From positions 62,001-126,000 of the forward strand of contig DASXSB010000039.1 in NCBI GenBank assembly GCA_036506275.1: a stretch of DNA of 64,000 bases. Reading direction: 5' to 3'. This document shows, in pieces, positions 6,970 to 14,493 of the stretch. The position numbers and the translations under genes are program-made. Position 1 is the stretch's first letter; each line of letters begins with the position of its first letter. The DNA is from DASXSB01 sp036506275. GTDB taxonomy: Bacteria > Methylomirabilota > Methylomirabilia > Rokubacteriales > CSP1-6. The notes under the pieces were generated by a model. That model was not told the DNA's origin and did not search any database. It saw only the letters and a list, made by a program, of their open reading frames with translations.

Positions 6970-9381
6970 ATGAGAGTCCGCGCCGGCTTCGGTATCGCAG
7001 TGCTGGCCGTGACGGCGATCACCGCCCACGGCCTCGGACGTAACGAAAGTCGGGCGCAGGCTCCCGCCGAGGTCCAGGACGCTCCCGCCTCCATCCCGCT
7101 CCCCGAGATCGCCCGCCGCACGGAAGAAGTGGGCGCCCTGCTGCGTTCGCTCGAGGTTCAGCTCCCGCCCAATCCGCACGTCAAGGCGATCGAGGCGGAG
7201 ATGCCCGAGCTGTCGGAGCGGCTGCGCGCGCGCTTCGAGTGGTCGCGGCAGATGGTCGAGACGAGGCCGGAGCTCGGAGTCGTGGACACCCTCGTCGAAC
7301 GGTGGCAGGCGGCGCGGCTGGATCTCCGGTCCCGGATGGAAGTCCTCACCGCGCGCGCGGTCTGGCTCGAGCAGCAACGCGCGCGGCTGATCCAGCTCAG
7401 CGAGACGTGGACCCGGACGCGCGCGGATGCCCGTGCCGCGCGCGTGCCCGAACCCGTCGCCGCCCGCATCGACGACGTGCGGGCGTCGCTGGCGGCGGCC
7501 CAGGCGCGGGTGGAAGCCGAGCGCACGGAGACGCTCCTCCTTCAAGAAAGGATCGCGCGCGAGCTGGCGCGCTGCGAGGACGCGTTGGCGTTGATCGGCC
7601 GTGCGCGCCAGCGCGCCACCAGCGATCTCTTCGTGCGCGACAGCCTTCCTCTCTGGAGCCTGCATCGCGACGCGGCGGGCGGGTTCGTGCAGGCCATCGG
7701 GACCTCGCTGAGCGGCCACCTGTCGCTCCTGAGGCAGTTCGTGGCCGACCAGTCCGCGCGGATCCTCATGCACGTCGGTGTGTTCCTGGGACTCGCGATG
7801 GTGCTGTTGTGGGTGCGGCGGGTCACGCGAGCGGGGCCGGCGTGGGCAACGCCGCTCGGCACCATCTTCGCGCGGCCGGTGGCGGCGGCGTTGATCCTGG
7901 CCTTGCTGGCGTCCTCGTGGATTTATTCGGGTGAGCCCGACGCCGTGCGGACCCTCATCGGGGTGATCGCGCTCGCTCCCACGGTGATCGTGCTCCGGGG
8001 GATCATGGCGCCCGTCCTGGCGCCGTGGCTCTACGCCCTCGCCGCGTTTTTCCTCACGGATCGCGTGCGCGAGCTCCTGATCGGGATGCCGCTGATCGAG
8101 CGACCGCTCTTCCTGCTCGAAACGCTGGCGGCGGTGGTCGCCCAGACATGGCTGATTCGATCGGGGCGGGCGCGCGAGGTCGCGGCGGCGTTTGGCTCCT
8201 CGATGGAGCGCGTGGTTCCGGCGCTGTTCGGCCTCGGCCTCCTCGGCTTTCTGATCGCGTTCCTGGCCGGCATCGTCGGCAACATGAGCCTGGCGCGGTT
8301 GCTGGAATCGGGCCTCCTCACGAGCGCCTATCTCGGCCTCGTGATGCTCGTGGCCTACCGGCTCGCCGAGGGGCTGATCGTCGTCCTCCTCCGCGTGCGG
8401 CCCCTGCGGCTGCTCGGGATGGTGCTTCGACATCGCGCCGTTCTGGAGTACCGCGCTCATCTGCTCGTGCGCGCGCTCGCGATCCTCGGCTGGCTCGCTG
8501 GTACGCTGGAGTACTTCCGGCTTCTCGAGCCCGTTCGCGCCGGCGCCGCGCGCATCCTAGCCGCCGAGGTGAGCCGCGGCGCCCTCCATCTCTCCGTGGG
8601 CGACGTCGTCGCCTTCGTGGTCACGGTGTGGGCCGGCTTCGCCCTGTCCCGACTGATCCGCTTCGTTCTCGACGAGGATGTCTTTCCGCATCTCCGTCTG
8701 AGCCCGGGTCTGCCGTACGCCCTGTCCAGCGTGATCGGCTACACGATCGTCTTCGTCGGGTTCATCGCCGCCATCCTCGTCCTCGGCGTGAACCTGGACC
8801 GCGTGACGATCCTCGGCGGCGCCTTCGGGGTGGGCGTGGGCTTCGGACTCCAGAACGTCGTGAACAACTTCGTGTCGGGCCTGATCGTCCTCCTCGAGCG
8901 CCCCGTGCGGGTGGGCGACGCCGTGCAGATCGGGGACGTCCAGGGGGAAGTGCGGCGCATCGGTATTCGCTCCAGCACCGTGCGGGCGTGGCAGGGGGCG
9001 GAAGTCATCGTTCCCAACTCGATGCTCGTGGCGGAGAAGGTGACGAACTGGACGCCGGTCGATCGCCGGCGGCGCATCGACCTCGCCGTGAACGTGGCCT
9101 ATGGCTGCGCGCCCGACAAAGTCTTGAAGGTGCTGGCGGAGGTGGCTCACGCCAATCCCGACGTCGCCGACGTGCCGGCACCGCAGGCCGTCTTCATCGG
9201 ATTCGGCGACAACGCGCTTCGGTTCGAGCTCTGGGCGTGGACGCACCGGCTCGACCGCCACATGATGGTCAAGAGCGACCTCGGCGTCGCCGCCTACGCG
9301 GCTCTCCAGAACGCCGGCGTGGCCGTCGCCGGCCCTCGCTACGACGTGCGCCTCTACCGCGACCCCGAGACACCGACCTGA
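6970..9381 (+). CDS. large MscS/MscK-type mechanosensitive channel (803 aa)
   Basis: Second mechanosensitive channel of the island, of the large MscK-like class. A signal peptide (to about residue 35) is followed by a periplasmic coiled-coil-rich region (about 40-240) with repeated Arg/Ala/Glu heptads, then about ten membrane spans (260-620). The C-terminal MscS core has pore helix GGAFGVGVGFGLQNVVNNFVSG, then LLERPVRVGDAVQIGDVQGEV, VIVPNSMLVAEKVTNWT and the alpha/beta vestibule to residue 800. All family hallmarks are intact. It is unrelated in length and N-terminal architecture to the channel at 1067, so the two are not recent duplicates. Confidence 0.93.
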   Translation: MRVRAGFGIAVLAVTAITAHGLGRNESRAQAPAEVQDAPASIPLPEIARRTEEVGALLRSLEVQLPPNPHVKAIEAEMPELSERLRARFEWSRQMVETRPELGVVDTLVERWQAARLDLRSRMEVLTARAVWLEQQRARLIQLSETWTRTRADARAARVPEPVAARIDDVRASLAAAQARVEAERTETLLLQERIARELARCEDALALIGRARQRATSDLFVRDSLPLWSLHRDAAGGFVQAIGTSLSGHLSLLRQFVADQSARILMHVGVFLGLAMVLLWVRRVTRAGPAWATPLGTIFARPVAAALILALLASSWIYSGEPDAVRTLIGVIALAPTVIVLRGIMAPVLAPWLYALAAFFLTDRVRELLIGMPLIERPLFLLETLAAVVAQTWLIRSGRAREVAAAFGSSMERVVPALFGLGLLGFLIAFLAGIVGNMSLARLLESGLLTSAYLGLVMLVAYRLAEGLIVVLLRVRPLRLLGMVLRHRAVLEYRAHLLVRALAILGWLAGTLEYFRLLEPVRAGAARILAAEVSRGALHLSVGDVVAFVVTVWAGFALSRLIRFVLDEDVFPHLRLSPGLPYALSSVIGYTIVFVGFIAAILVLGVNLDRVTILGGAFGVGVGFGLQNVVNNFVSGLIVLLERPVRVGDAVQIGDVQGEVRRIGIRSSTVRAWQGAEVIVPNSMLVAEKVTNWTPVDRRRRIDLAVNVAYGCAPDKVLKVLAEVAHANPDVADVPAPQAVFIGFGDNALRFELWAWTHRLDRHMMVKSDLGVAAYAALQNAGVAVAGPRYDVRLYRDPETPT

Positions 9382-9394
9382 GCCGCCGGGCCCA

Positions 9395-9415
9395 TTGAGA
9401 CCAAGGTCCTATTGC
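9395..9415 (+). promoter_or_regulatory. shared 21-bp motif, copy D
   Basis: Begins TTGAGACCAAGGTCCTATTG, 14 bases after the MscK-type gene stop and 61 bases before the lipoprotein GTG at 9476. CATGTT about 24 bases downstream could be a -10 element. This places the lipoprotein and the FixJ-type regulator behind the motif, which would make the regulator autoregulated. Confidence 0.6.
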
Positions 9416-9475
9416 CGCCCGCCGGTCCGAGCCGCATGTTCCCTGCGTCAGCCACACCGTGAGGAGCGAAAGATC

Positions 9476-9907
9476 GTGACCACTTGCGTGCAGAGGTTCC
9501 GCCTCATCGTCGTCGCGTTCGGCATGGTGGTCGCGATCGGGGGGTGCGCCAGCGACCGCGCGGGAGACCGCGTCGAAACGCCCACGTCGGAAGCGCCGGT
9601 TCCGATCACGAGCATCGCGGCCATCAAGGGCAAGTGGGCAGGAGTGGTGGCGCGAGGATCCGCCAACCGTGACGACTGGCTGGAGCTGACCATCAACGAC
9701 GACGGGTCGTTCCAGTACACGAGCGCACGCACGATCGGCGTGCTCCAGGGCCGGGGCCAACTCTCGCTGCGCGACGGCCAGGGCTTTTCGGAGTCGGAGC
9801 GCGCACGCTCCACGTATCAGCTCATCGACCGCGGGGGCAAGCGGGTGCTCCGGGTGGACGTGGTGGAGACCAACGGTCTTCGCTACGGCGCGGATCTCGC
9901 CCGCTAA
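9476..9907 (+). CDS. lipoprotein (143 aa), unknown function
   Basis: Exported lipoprotein: hydrophobic signal FRLIVVAFGMVVAIGGC with Cys at about residue 25. The mature part has a compact beta-rich region: IKGKWAGVV, WLELTINDDGSFQY, GQLSLRDGQG and RVLRVDVVETNGLRY. This rhythm (GxWxG, then a dose of paired strands) is lipocalin/META-like, but I cannot assign a family. The start is the GTG at 9476, preceded by GAGGAG at a good distance; longer in-frame starts upstream would run through the motif. It lies 20 bases before the response regulator gene and is probably in the same transcript. Confidence 0.8.
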   Translation: MTTCVQRFRLIVVAFGMVVAIGGCASDRAGDRVETPTSEAPVPITSIAAIKGKWAGVVARGSANRDDWLELTINDDGSFQYTSARTIGVLQGRGQLSLRDGQGFSESERARSTYQLIDRGGKRVLRVDVVETNGLRYGADLAR

Positions 9908-9927
9908 TCCGGGGAGCCGGTCTCCCC

Positions 9928-10566
9928 ATGACCGCCGATCGGCTGGTCTACGTCGTCGACGATGACGAGAAGGTGCGCCGGGCGCTGTCGCGGCTCATCC
10001 GCTCCGTCGGCCTCGACGTCCAGACGTTTCCGTCGGCGAAGGCGTTCCTCGAGCACGAGCTTCCGGACCGGCCCGCCTGCCTCGTCCTCGACCTGCGCTT
10101 GCGGGGGCCGAGTGGTCTCGACCTCCAGACCACGCTGGCGGAAAAGCAACTGACGATCCCGATCATCTTCATCAGCGGGCACGGCACCGTCCCCGCCAGC
10201 GTCCGCGCCATGAAGGGCGGCGCCCTCGATTTCCTCGAGAAGCCCTTCGACGACGCCCAGCTCCTCGACAGCATCGAACGCGCCCTGTCGCGGAGCCGGG
10301 ACGAGCGGCTCGAGCACGCGGAACGCAGCGTCCTCCAGCGCCGGATGGAGACGCTCACGCCGCGTGAGCGTGAAGTCATGGCCCTCGTGGTGCGCGGAAT
10401 GCTGAACAAGCAGATCGCGGCCGAGCTGGGGGCGGCGGAGAAGACGATCAAGATTCACCGGGGGCGCGTCATGAAGAAGATGCAGGCCGAGTCCGTGGCC
10501 GAGCTGATTCGCATGGCGCAGCGTCTCGGTGTGGACAGCCCGACGCCCAGACGTCTACCGGCATGA
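9928..10566 (+). CDS. FixJ/LuxR-type response regulator
   Basis: Complete two-component regulator of 212 residues, FixJ/TodT/StyR class. Receiver domain residues 5-120: acidic pocket VVDDDE, phospho-Asp55 in LVLDLRLRG, switch Lys105 in EKPFDD. LuxR/GerE DNA-binding domain residues about 135-200: LTPREREVMALVVRG, NKQIAAELGAAEKTIKIHRGRVMKKM. It is the only DNA-binding regulator in the first 12 kb and thus the best candidate to read the five 21-bp motifs and to answer the MASE1 kinase at 2909. The next motif copy begins inside its last codons. Confidence 0.95.
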   Translation: MTADRLVYVVDDDEKVRRALSRLIRSVGLDVQTFPSAKAFLEHELPDRPACLVLDLRLRGPSGLDLQTTLAEKQLTIPIIFISGHGTVPASVRAMKGGALDFLEKPFDDAQLLDSIERALSRSRDERLEHAERSVLQRRMETLTPREREVMALVVRGMLNKQIAAELGAAEKTIKIHRGRVMKKMQAESVAELIRMAQRLGVDSPTPRRLPA

Positions 10567-10583
10567 GACCAAAGCCCGATGGC
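10563..10583 (+). promoter_or_regulatory. shared 21-bp motif, copy E (diverged)
   Basis: Begins ATGAGACCAAAGCCCGATGG, overlapping the stop codon of the FixJ-type gene and 44 bases before the receiver-only gene at 10627. It matches the other copies at about 15 of 21 positions, with the left half GAGACCAA best kept; it is the weakest copy. Confidence 0.45.
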
Positions 10584-10626
10584 GGACGCGTCCCCTCTCG
10601 CGTGACACTCACCGCGAGACAAGGGG

Positions 10627-10983
10627 ATGATCTGCATCATCGATGATGACGTCTCCCTCTTGCGCGCCCTCCAGCGACTTCTCGTTGCCGACGGCCGCGT
10701 GGTGCGGACGTTTCCGTCGGCGGAAGCGTTCCTGGAATTCGAGCATCGCGATCGCGTGGACTGCCTCATCCTGGACGTCCATCTCGGTGGCCTCAGCGGC
10801 TTCGAGCTCCACGAACAGCTCACCGCGTCCGGCGCGCGCATCCCGGCCATCATCATCACCGCCCACGACGACACGCGGACGCGGGAGATGGCCCGCCGGG
10901 CCGGGATCGTCGCGTACCTCCGCAAGCCCTTCGACGATACGTCGTTGATGAACGCGCTCAACCGGGCCGTGGGAGTCCCGTGA
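10627..10983 (+). CDS. second receiver-only response regulator
   Basis: A 118-residue stand-alone receiver domain: acidic pocket IIDDD (5-8), phospho-Asp50 in LILDVHLGG, switch Lys in RKPFDD, ending directly after helix 5. There is no output domain. Compared with the receiver at 5479 it is only moderately similar, so the two are not a recent duplication. It is followed, possibly in the same transcript, by the HtrA-like protease, and preceded by motif copy E. Its likely role is to tune phosphate flow in the island's kinase-regulator pair. Confidence 0.9.
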   Translation: MICIIDDDVSLLRALQRLLVADGRVVRTFPSAEAFLEFEHRDRVDCLILDVHLGGLSGFELHEQLTASGARIPAIIITAHDDTRTREMARRAGIVAYLRKPFDDTSLMNALNRAVGVP

Positions 10984-11036
10984 CGGTGCCGGCGCCGATG
11001 CCCACGCCACGAACCTACCCGCCCAGGAGGTCCGCC

Positions 11037-12062
11037 ATGCGCCACGCGGCGGTGGCCCTGCTTGCCGTCATCGCTCTCGTGTCCACCTCGGAGACCGCCG
11101 CCGCCCAGAGCGTGCGCGAGGTTTTCCGCAAGGTGACTCCGTCGGTGGTGGTCATCCGGGCCAAAGGCCGGGAAGTGTCGGGAGCCGGCCAAGCGGGCTT
11201 CAACGAAACGGGGGCGGGCGTCCTCATCTCCGCCGACGGCAGCATCATGACCGCCGCCCACGTCGTGCACGCGATGGACGAGATCACCGTCGAGTTCCTC
11301 GGCGGGGAGAAGGTGCCGGCGCGCGTGGTGGCTTCGGAGCCGGCGGCCGACCTTTCGCTCATCAAGCTGGAACGCGTGCCCGCGGATGCCCAGGTGGCGA
11401 AGCTCGCCAACTCCGACAGCGTGCAGGTCGGCGACCAGGTCATCGTCGTGGGCGCGCCCTACGGCCTGAGCTATTCGCTCAGCGTGGGTTGGATCAGCGC
11501 GCGCTGGGCGCCGAACACCGTGTACCGGTCCATGCCCCTCGCGGAGTTCTTCCAGACCGACGCCGTGATCAACACCGGCAATTCCGGCGGCCCCCTCTTC
11601 AACATGGCGGGCGAGGTCATCGGGATCGTCAGCCACAACATCTCGAAGGGTGGCGGCAGCGAGGGTCTCGGGTTCGTCGTCACCGCCAATACCGCCCGCC
11701 AGCTCCTGCTCGAACGGCGGTCTCTGTGGAGCGGGCTGGAGGGTCAGCTCTTGACCGATCGCCAGGGCGACATCCTGAATCTTCCGCCGAGCACGCTCGG
11801 ATACATCATCAAGATCGTCGCCAAGGGGTCGCCCGCCGACGCCATGGGATTACGCGGCGGCACGACCACGGCCACCATCGACGGCGACACGCTGGTGGTC
11901 GGCGGCGACATCATTCTCTCCGTCGCCGGTATCCAGATCCGCGGTGGGGCCGACGTCGCCAAGATCCGGGAGGCGATGAATAGTCTCCGGTCTGGCCAGG
12001 CCTACAAGGTGACGGTGCTCCGCTCCGGCCGCGTCCTCGAGCTGACCGGCCACGCGCCGTGA
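11037..12062 (+). CDS. HtrA-like periplasmic trypsin/PDZ protease
   Basis: Secreted S1C-type serine protease, 341 residues. A signal peptide ends near AAAQS (residue 24). The trypsin-like domain has a complete triad: His75 in MTAAHVVHAM, Asp105 in AADLSLIK, Ser183 in NTGNSGGPLF. A PDZ-like domain (about 235-338) contains GYIIKIVAKGSPADAMGLRGG and ends in VTVLRSGRVLELTG. It would degrade or refold damaged envelope proteins, which fits the stress island. Start: ATG at 11037 with AGGAGG six bases upstream; longer in-frame starts lack such a site. Confidence 0.93.
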   Translation: MRHAAVALLAVIALVSTSETAAAQSVREVFRKVTPSVVVIRAKGREVSGAGQAGFNETGAGVLISADGSIMTAAHVVHAMDEITVEFLGGEKVPARVVASEPAADLSLIKLERVPADAQVAKLANSDSVQVGDQVIVVGAPYGLSYSLSVGWISARWAPNTVYRSMPLAEFFQTDAVINTGNSGGPLFNMAGEVIGIVSHNISKGGGSEGLGFVVTANTARQLLLERRSLWSGLEGQLLTDRQGDILNLPPSTLGYIIKIVAKGSPADAMGLRGGTTTATIDGDTLVVGGDIILSVAGIQIRGGADVAKIREAMNSLRSGQAYKVTVLRSGRVLELTGHAP

Positions 12063-12101
12063 GCGCGCGACGGGCCGCGCGCGCGGCGCTATACTCAGTC
12101 G

Positions 12102-12377
12102 ATGCGTGCGCGGCGGCTCGTCGTCTGGTGCGTGGTCGTCCTCTTCGCCGTCGTCCCCGCCGTTCGTTTCGCGTGGACGCCGACGGCCGGCGCTCCCCAC
12201 CACGACAGCGTGAAGTCGCCTCGCTCGGCCCCGAGCGGGTGGCGCACGGTCACGGACGTCCCCACCCTGACCGCCGTGCTCCCCGTGCTGGGCGCGGGCG
12301 CGGCGGCGATGCCGCTTCCTCGCCCTAGACTCACGCTCCTCGCGCCGGCTGTCCCGTTCGTTCCTCCCCGCGTCTGA
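12102..12377 (+). CDS. small exported or membrane protein (91 aa), hypothetical
   Basis: Short reading frame beginning MRARRLVVWCVVVLFAVVPA, a good signal peptide or single membrane anchor, then a Pro/Ala-rich tail (LPVLGAGAAAMPLPRPRL). I recognise no family. Third-position GC is high throughout, as in true genes here. A TATACT element lies 20 bases before the ATG, which would allow a short leader. The ribosome binding site is poor, so the gene is plausible rather than certain. Confidence 0.4.
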   Translation: MRARRLVVWCVVVLFAVVPAVRFAWTPTAGAPHHDSVKSPRSAPSGWRTVTDVPTLTAVLPVLGAGAAAMPLPRPRLTLLAPAVPFVPPRV

Positions 12378-12433
12378 GTCGCTCTGACGTGTTCGGTGCA
12401 CAGCGTCGGGACAACTCTGTTCGGGAGGACGTC

Positions 12434-12562
12434 ATGTTTCGGATCAGGACGGCGAAGGCGGACGGGTTCTTCCGGCGGTGGTACGTGGCGGAGGCGCATC
12501 GCGTCCTCGCGCAGCTCGAAGGCACGCGCGTACGGACGGTGGCGCGGGCGGTGGAGGGCTGA
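12434..12562 (+). CDS. 42-aa protein upstream of TSUP exporter
   Basis: Very short gene with GGGAGGAC ribosome binding site, ATG, 42 codons and a TGA one base before the GTG of the TSUP gene. The product begins MFRIRTAKADGFFRRWYV and ends VRTVARAVEG; it is basic, with no membrane span. Tight spacing implies translational coupling to the transporter. I know no family for it; it could be a small regulator or a leader peptide. Confidence 0.55.
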   Translation: MFRIRTAKADGFFRRWYVAEAHRVLAQLEGTRVRTVARAVEG

Positions 12563-12563
12563 C

Positions 12564-13412
12564 GTGACGCCCATCGTCTTCCTGCTCGCGCTCTTCGCGA
12601 CGTCGGTGGGAGCCGGTGTCATCGGCGCCGTCCTCGGGCTCGGCGGTGGCATTCTCCTCGTCCCCGTTCTCACCACCGTCTTCGGCGTCAACCTGCACTA
12701 CGCGATGGGCGCCAGCATCATCGCCGTGATCGCCACCTCGAGCGGCGCCGCCGCCAGCTACCTGCGCTCCGGCCTCAGTAACCTGCGCGTCGGTCTCTTC
12801 CTCGCCGTCGCCACCGTGGCGGGAGCCGTGATCGGTGCCTCTCTATCGGGAATCGCGCCCGCCCGCGTGCTGGAGCTGATCCTCGGCATCGCCCTCGCGT
12901 ACTCGGTGGTGGTGACGTTCCGTCAGCTCAGACTCGACGTCCCGGAGGCGCTTCCTCCGGATGCCCTCGCGCTGCGGTTCGGTCTCGAGGGACGGTACTA
13001 CGACCGGCGGCTCGACCGCGAAGTCACCTACCGCGTCACGCGCGTGCGGAGTGGTCTCGCCGTCATGTTCGGCGCCGGCCTCCTGTCCGGCCTCCTCGGC
13101 ATCGGCAGCGGCGCCTTCAAGGTGCTCGCGCTCGACTACTTCATGCGCTTGCCCATGAAGGTCTCCACCGCCACCAGCAACTTCATGATCGGGATCACCG
13201 CCGCCGCCGGCGCCGCCGTGTACTTCGGCCGGGGCGACATCCATCCCGTCATCGCGACGCCCGTCGCGCTCGGCGTGCTCCTCGGCGCCTATCTCGGCAC
13301 GCGCCTGATCGGGCGGCTGCGCAACACCACCGTGCGCGCGCTCTTCCTGCCCGTGATCGTGTACCTCGCCCTCGCCATGATGGCGCGCGGCTTCGGGCTC
13401 AGGCTCCCGTGA
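12564..13412 (+). CDS. TSUP/TauE-SafE family sulfite or anion exporter
   Basis: Inner-membrane permease of the TauE/SafE (DUF81) family, 282 residues, about eight spans in two repeats. The repeat signatures are visible: GAVLGLGGGILLVPVLTTVFG with GASIIAVIATSSGAAASYLR in the first half, and LLGIGSGAFKVLALDYFMRL with ATSNFMIGITAAAGAAVYF in the second. Members export sulfite, sulfoacetate or related anions; the substrate here is unknown. Start chosen at GTG 12564, right after the 42-aa gene. It overlaps the DUF1634 gene by 4 bases, a pairing widely conserved for this subfamily. Confidence 0.92.
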   Translation: MTPIVFLLALFATSVGAGVIGAVLGLGGGILLVPVLTTVFGVNLHYAMGASIIAVIATSSGAAASYLRSGLSNLRVGLFLAVATVAGAVIGASLSGIAPARVLELILGIALAYSVVVTFRQLRLDVPEALPPDALALRFGLEGRYYDRRLDREVTYRVTRVRSGLAVMFGAGLLSGLLGIGSGAFKVLALDYFMRLPMKVSTATSNFMIGITAAAGAAVYFGRGDIHPVIATPVALGVLLGAYLGTRLIGRLRNTTVRALFLPVIVYLALAMMARGFGLRLP

Positions 13413-13798
13413 CCGTCGAGCGCACGGTGGCGCGCACCCTGTTCTGGGGTGGATTGCTGGGGACCGCGCTGATGGTGACGGGCGTCTCCGGCTACGCGGT
13501 GCGGGCGGGCGCAGGGGGCGAAATGTTGAATCCGGCGCGGGTGATGGAGAACCGCGCGGCGGGACATGCGCCAGACGTCTTCACCTCTGTCCCTCAGGTG
13601 ATACGGGGGCTACGACATCGACCGGTGGATCCGCTCGCGATCGCCGCGCTCGGGATCTTACTGTTGCTGGCGACGCCGGCGGCCGCGATCGTGGCCGCCA
13701 TTCCGGCCTTCATCGGGGCCGACGACGGTCGTTACGCCGCGATCGCCGCCACCCTGGCCGCCGTCCTCGTCGCCAGTCTGCTCGCGGGAGGAGGGTGA
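13409..13798 (+). CDS. DUF1634 membrane protein
   Basis: A 129-residue membrane protein with three predicted spans (14-34, about 74-95, 108-126) and the DUF1634 layout: VERTVARTLFWGGLLGTALM, then an exposed region ending PVDPLAIAALGILLLLATPAA. DUF1634 genes habitually follow TSUP permeases and are presumed accessory subunits. GTGA overlap with the permease indicates one operon. Its last codons run into a short G-rich repeat. Confidence 0.88.
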   Translation: MTVERTVARTLFWGGLLGTALMVTGVSGYAVRAGAGGEMLNPARVMENRAAGHAPDVFTSVPQVIRGLRHRPVDPLAIAALGILLLLATPAAAIVAAIPAFIGADDGRYAAIAATLAAVLVASLLAGGG

Positions 13799-13826
13799 TG
13801 GGAGGAGGGGGTGATGGGAGGAGGGT
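13786..13826 (+). repeat. G-rich short tandem repeat, three units
   Basis: The decamer GGGAGGAGGG occurs at 13786, 13800 and 13816 with TGAT between copies, starting inside the last codons of the DUF1634 gene and filling the gap to the convergent OsmC gene. Four or more G-runs make a G-quadruplex possible. Probably slippage-derived. Confidence 0.6.
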
Positions 13827-13833
13827 GGAACGA

Positions 13834-14253
13834 TCACGACGGGCGCGCCACCACCTGGATCTTCACCTCGGTCGCGGCCGCGACCGTGCGGTAGAGCGGT
13901 CACCGGCCGCGGTACGTCTCGACGAGCTTCTCCGCCTCCGATTGGTTCACGCCCACGAAGGCAAAGCTCATCGCGACGCGGGCGAAGCGGTTCTGCTCCG
14001 CCGCCGTGCGCACGCCCTCGATGGTCACCTCCATCCGCCGCAGCGGGATGCCGTGCTCGTGCGCGTACCCCTCGATGAGCGTCACGCCGCACGAGGAGAC
14101 GCTGGCCAGGAACGCCTCGCTGTTCGTGAGCGCGTCGGGCTTCGGGTGCGCGGAGGAATCCAGGACGAGATGCTGGCCCCGCACCGCGCTATCGGCGCGG
14201 CCGACGGTGCCGCTGCTCGCCGACGTGATGGTGTCGACCTTGTCGGTGCTCAT
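13834..14253 (-). CDS. OsmC-family peroxidase, candidate selenoprotein (in-frame TGA = Sec118)
   Basis: OsmC/Ohr-type thiol peroxidase. The conventional frame stops at TGA 13902-13900 after 117 residues (ending VETYRGR), but the same frame continues PLYRTVAAATEVKIQVVARP to a second TGA, giving 139 residues, the normal family length. The TGA replaces exactly the second conserved Cys of OsmC (C-P motif); the first active-site Cys is Cys55 in ASVSSCGV. An 18-base palindrome 13 bases after the TGA places a hairpin loop in the window required of a bacterial SECIS. OsmC-like selenoproteins are known from marine metagenomes. It is last in an operon with a two-component pair. The alternative is a nonsense mutation or sequencing error; selA, selB, selC and selD are not in this window. 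Confidence 0.78.
13869..13886 (-). promoter_or_regulatory. SECIS-like hairpin behind the OsmC TGA
   Basis: Perfect 18-base palindrome in the mRNA just after the UGA: a 7-bp stem (CGGUCGC with GCGACCG) closing a GGCC loop. Twenty bases separate the UGA from the loop, inside the 16-37 range described for bacterial SECIS elements, and the first two loop bases are G. It lies inside the coding sequence, as bacterial SECIS elements do. GC-rich palindromes also arise by chance in such DNA. Confidence 0.55.
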
Positions 14254-14297
14254 GCGCGGATGATACGCCGGGCGCGGGACGGCGGCAATGCGTGCCG

Positions 14298-14489
14298 TCA
14301 GTGCCGCGGCCGCGGGTGAAATTTCCGGAACGCCTCCCGCACGAGGCCGAGACCGTAGAGCGTGATGATGAGCCCGCCCGCGATGACGGCCGAAGACGCG
14401 AGCGTGTTGGCGGTGAGCCGCAAGACCCAGGGGGCGGCGATGAAGCCGATCCCGACGACCGCGGTCAGGAGGCCGACGAGCAGTTCCAC
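14298..14489 (-). CDS. small two-span membrane protein (63 aa)
   Basis: A 63-residue protein with two hydrophobic helices (LLVGLLTAVVGIGFIAAPWVL and SSAVIAGGLIITLYGLGLV) and a basic tail KFHPRPRH. No family assigned with confidence; the pattern recalls SPW-repeat-like small membrane proteins. It starts 4 bases after the sensor kinase stop and precedes the OsmC gene by 44 bases on the same strand, so it belongs to the two-component operon. Confidence 0.7.
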   Translation of the reverse strand: MELLVGLLTAVVGIGFIAAPWVLRLTANTLASSAVIAGGLIITLYGLGLVREAFRKFHPRPRH

Positions 14490-14493
14490 CCCG

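Noticed and set aside
6478..8460. 660-codon minus-strand open frame across pal and the MscK-type gene
   Set aside because: Low-complexity Arg/His/Gln product, no family, entirely opposite two well-supported genes.
13900..14253. OsmC as a simple 117-aa truncated protein
   Set aside because: The frame continues beyond the TGA with the exact expected family C-terminus, so a short functional form is less likely than Sec read-through or a point error.
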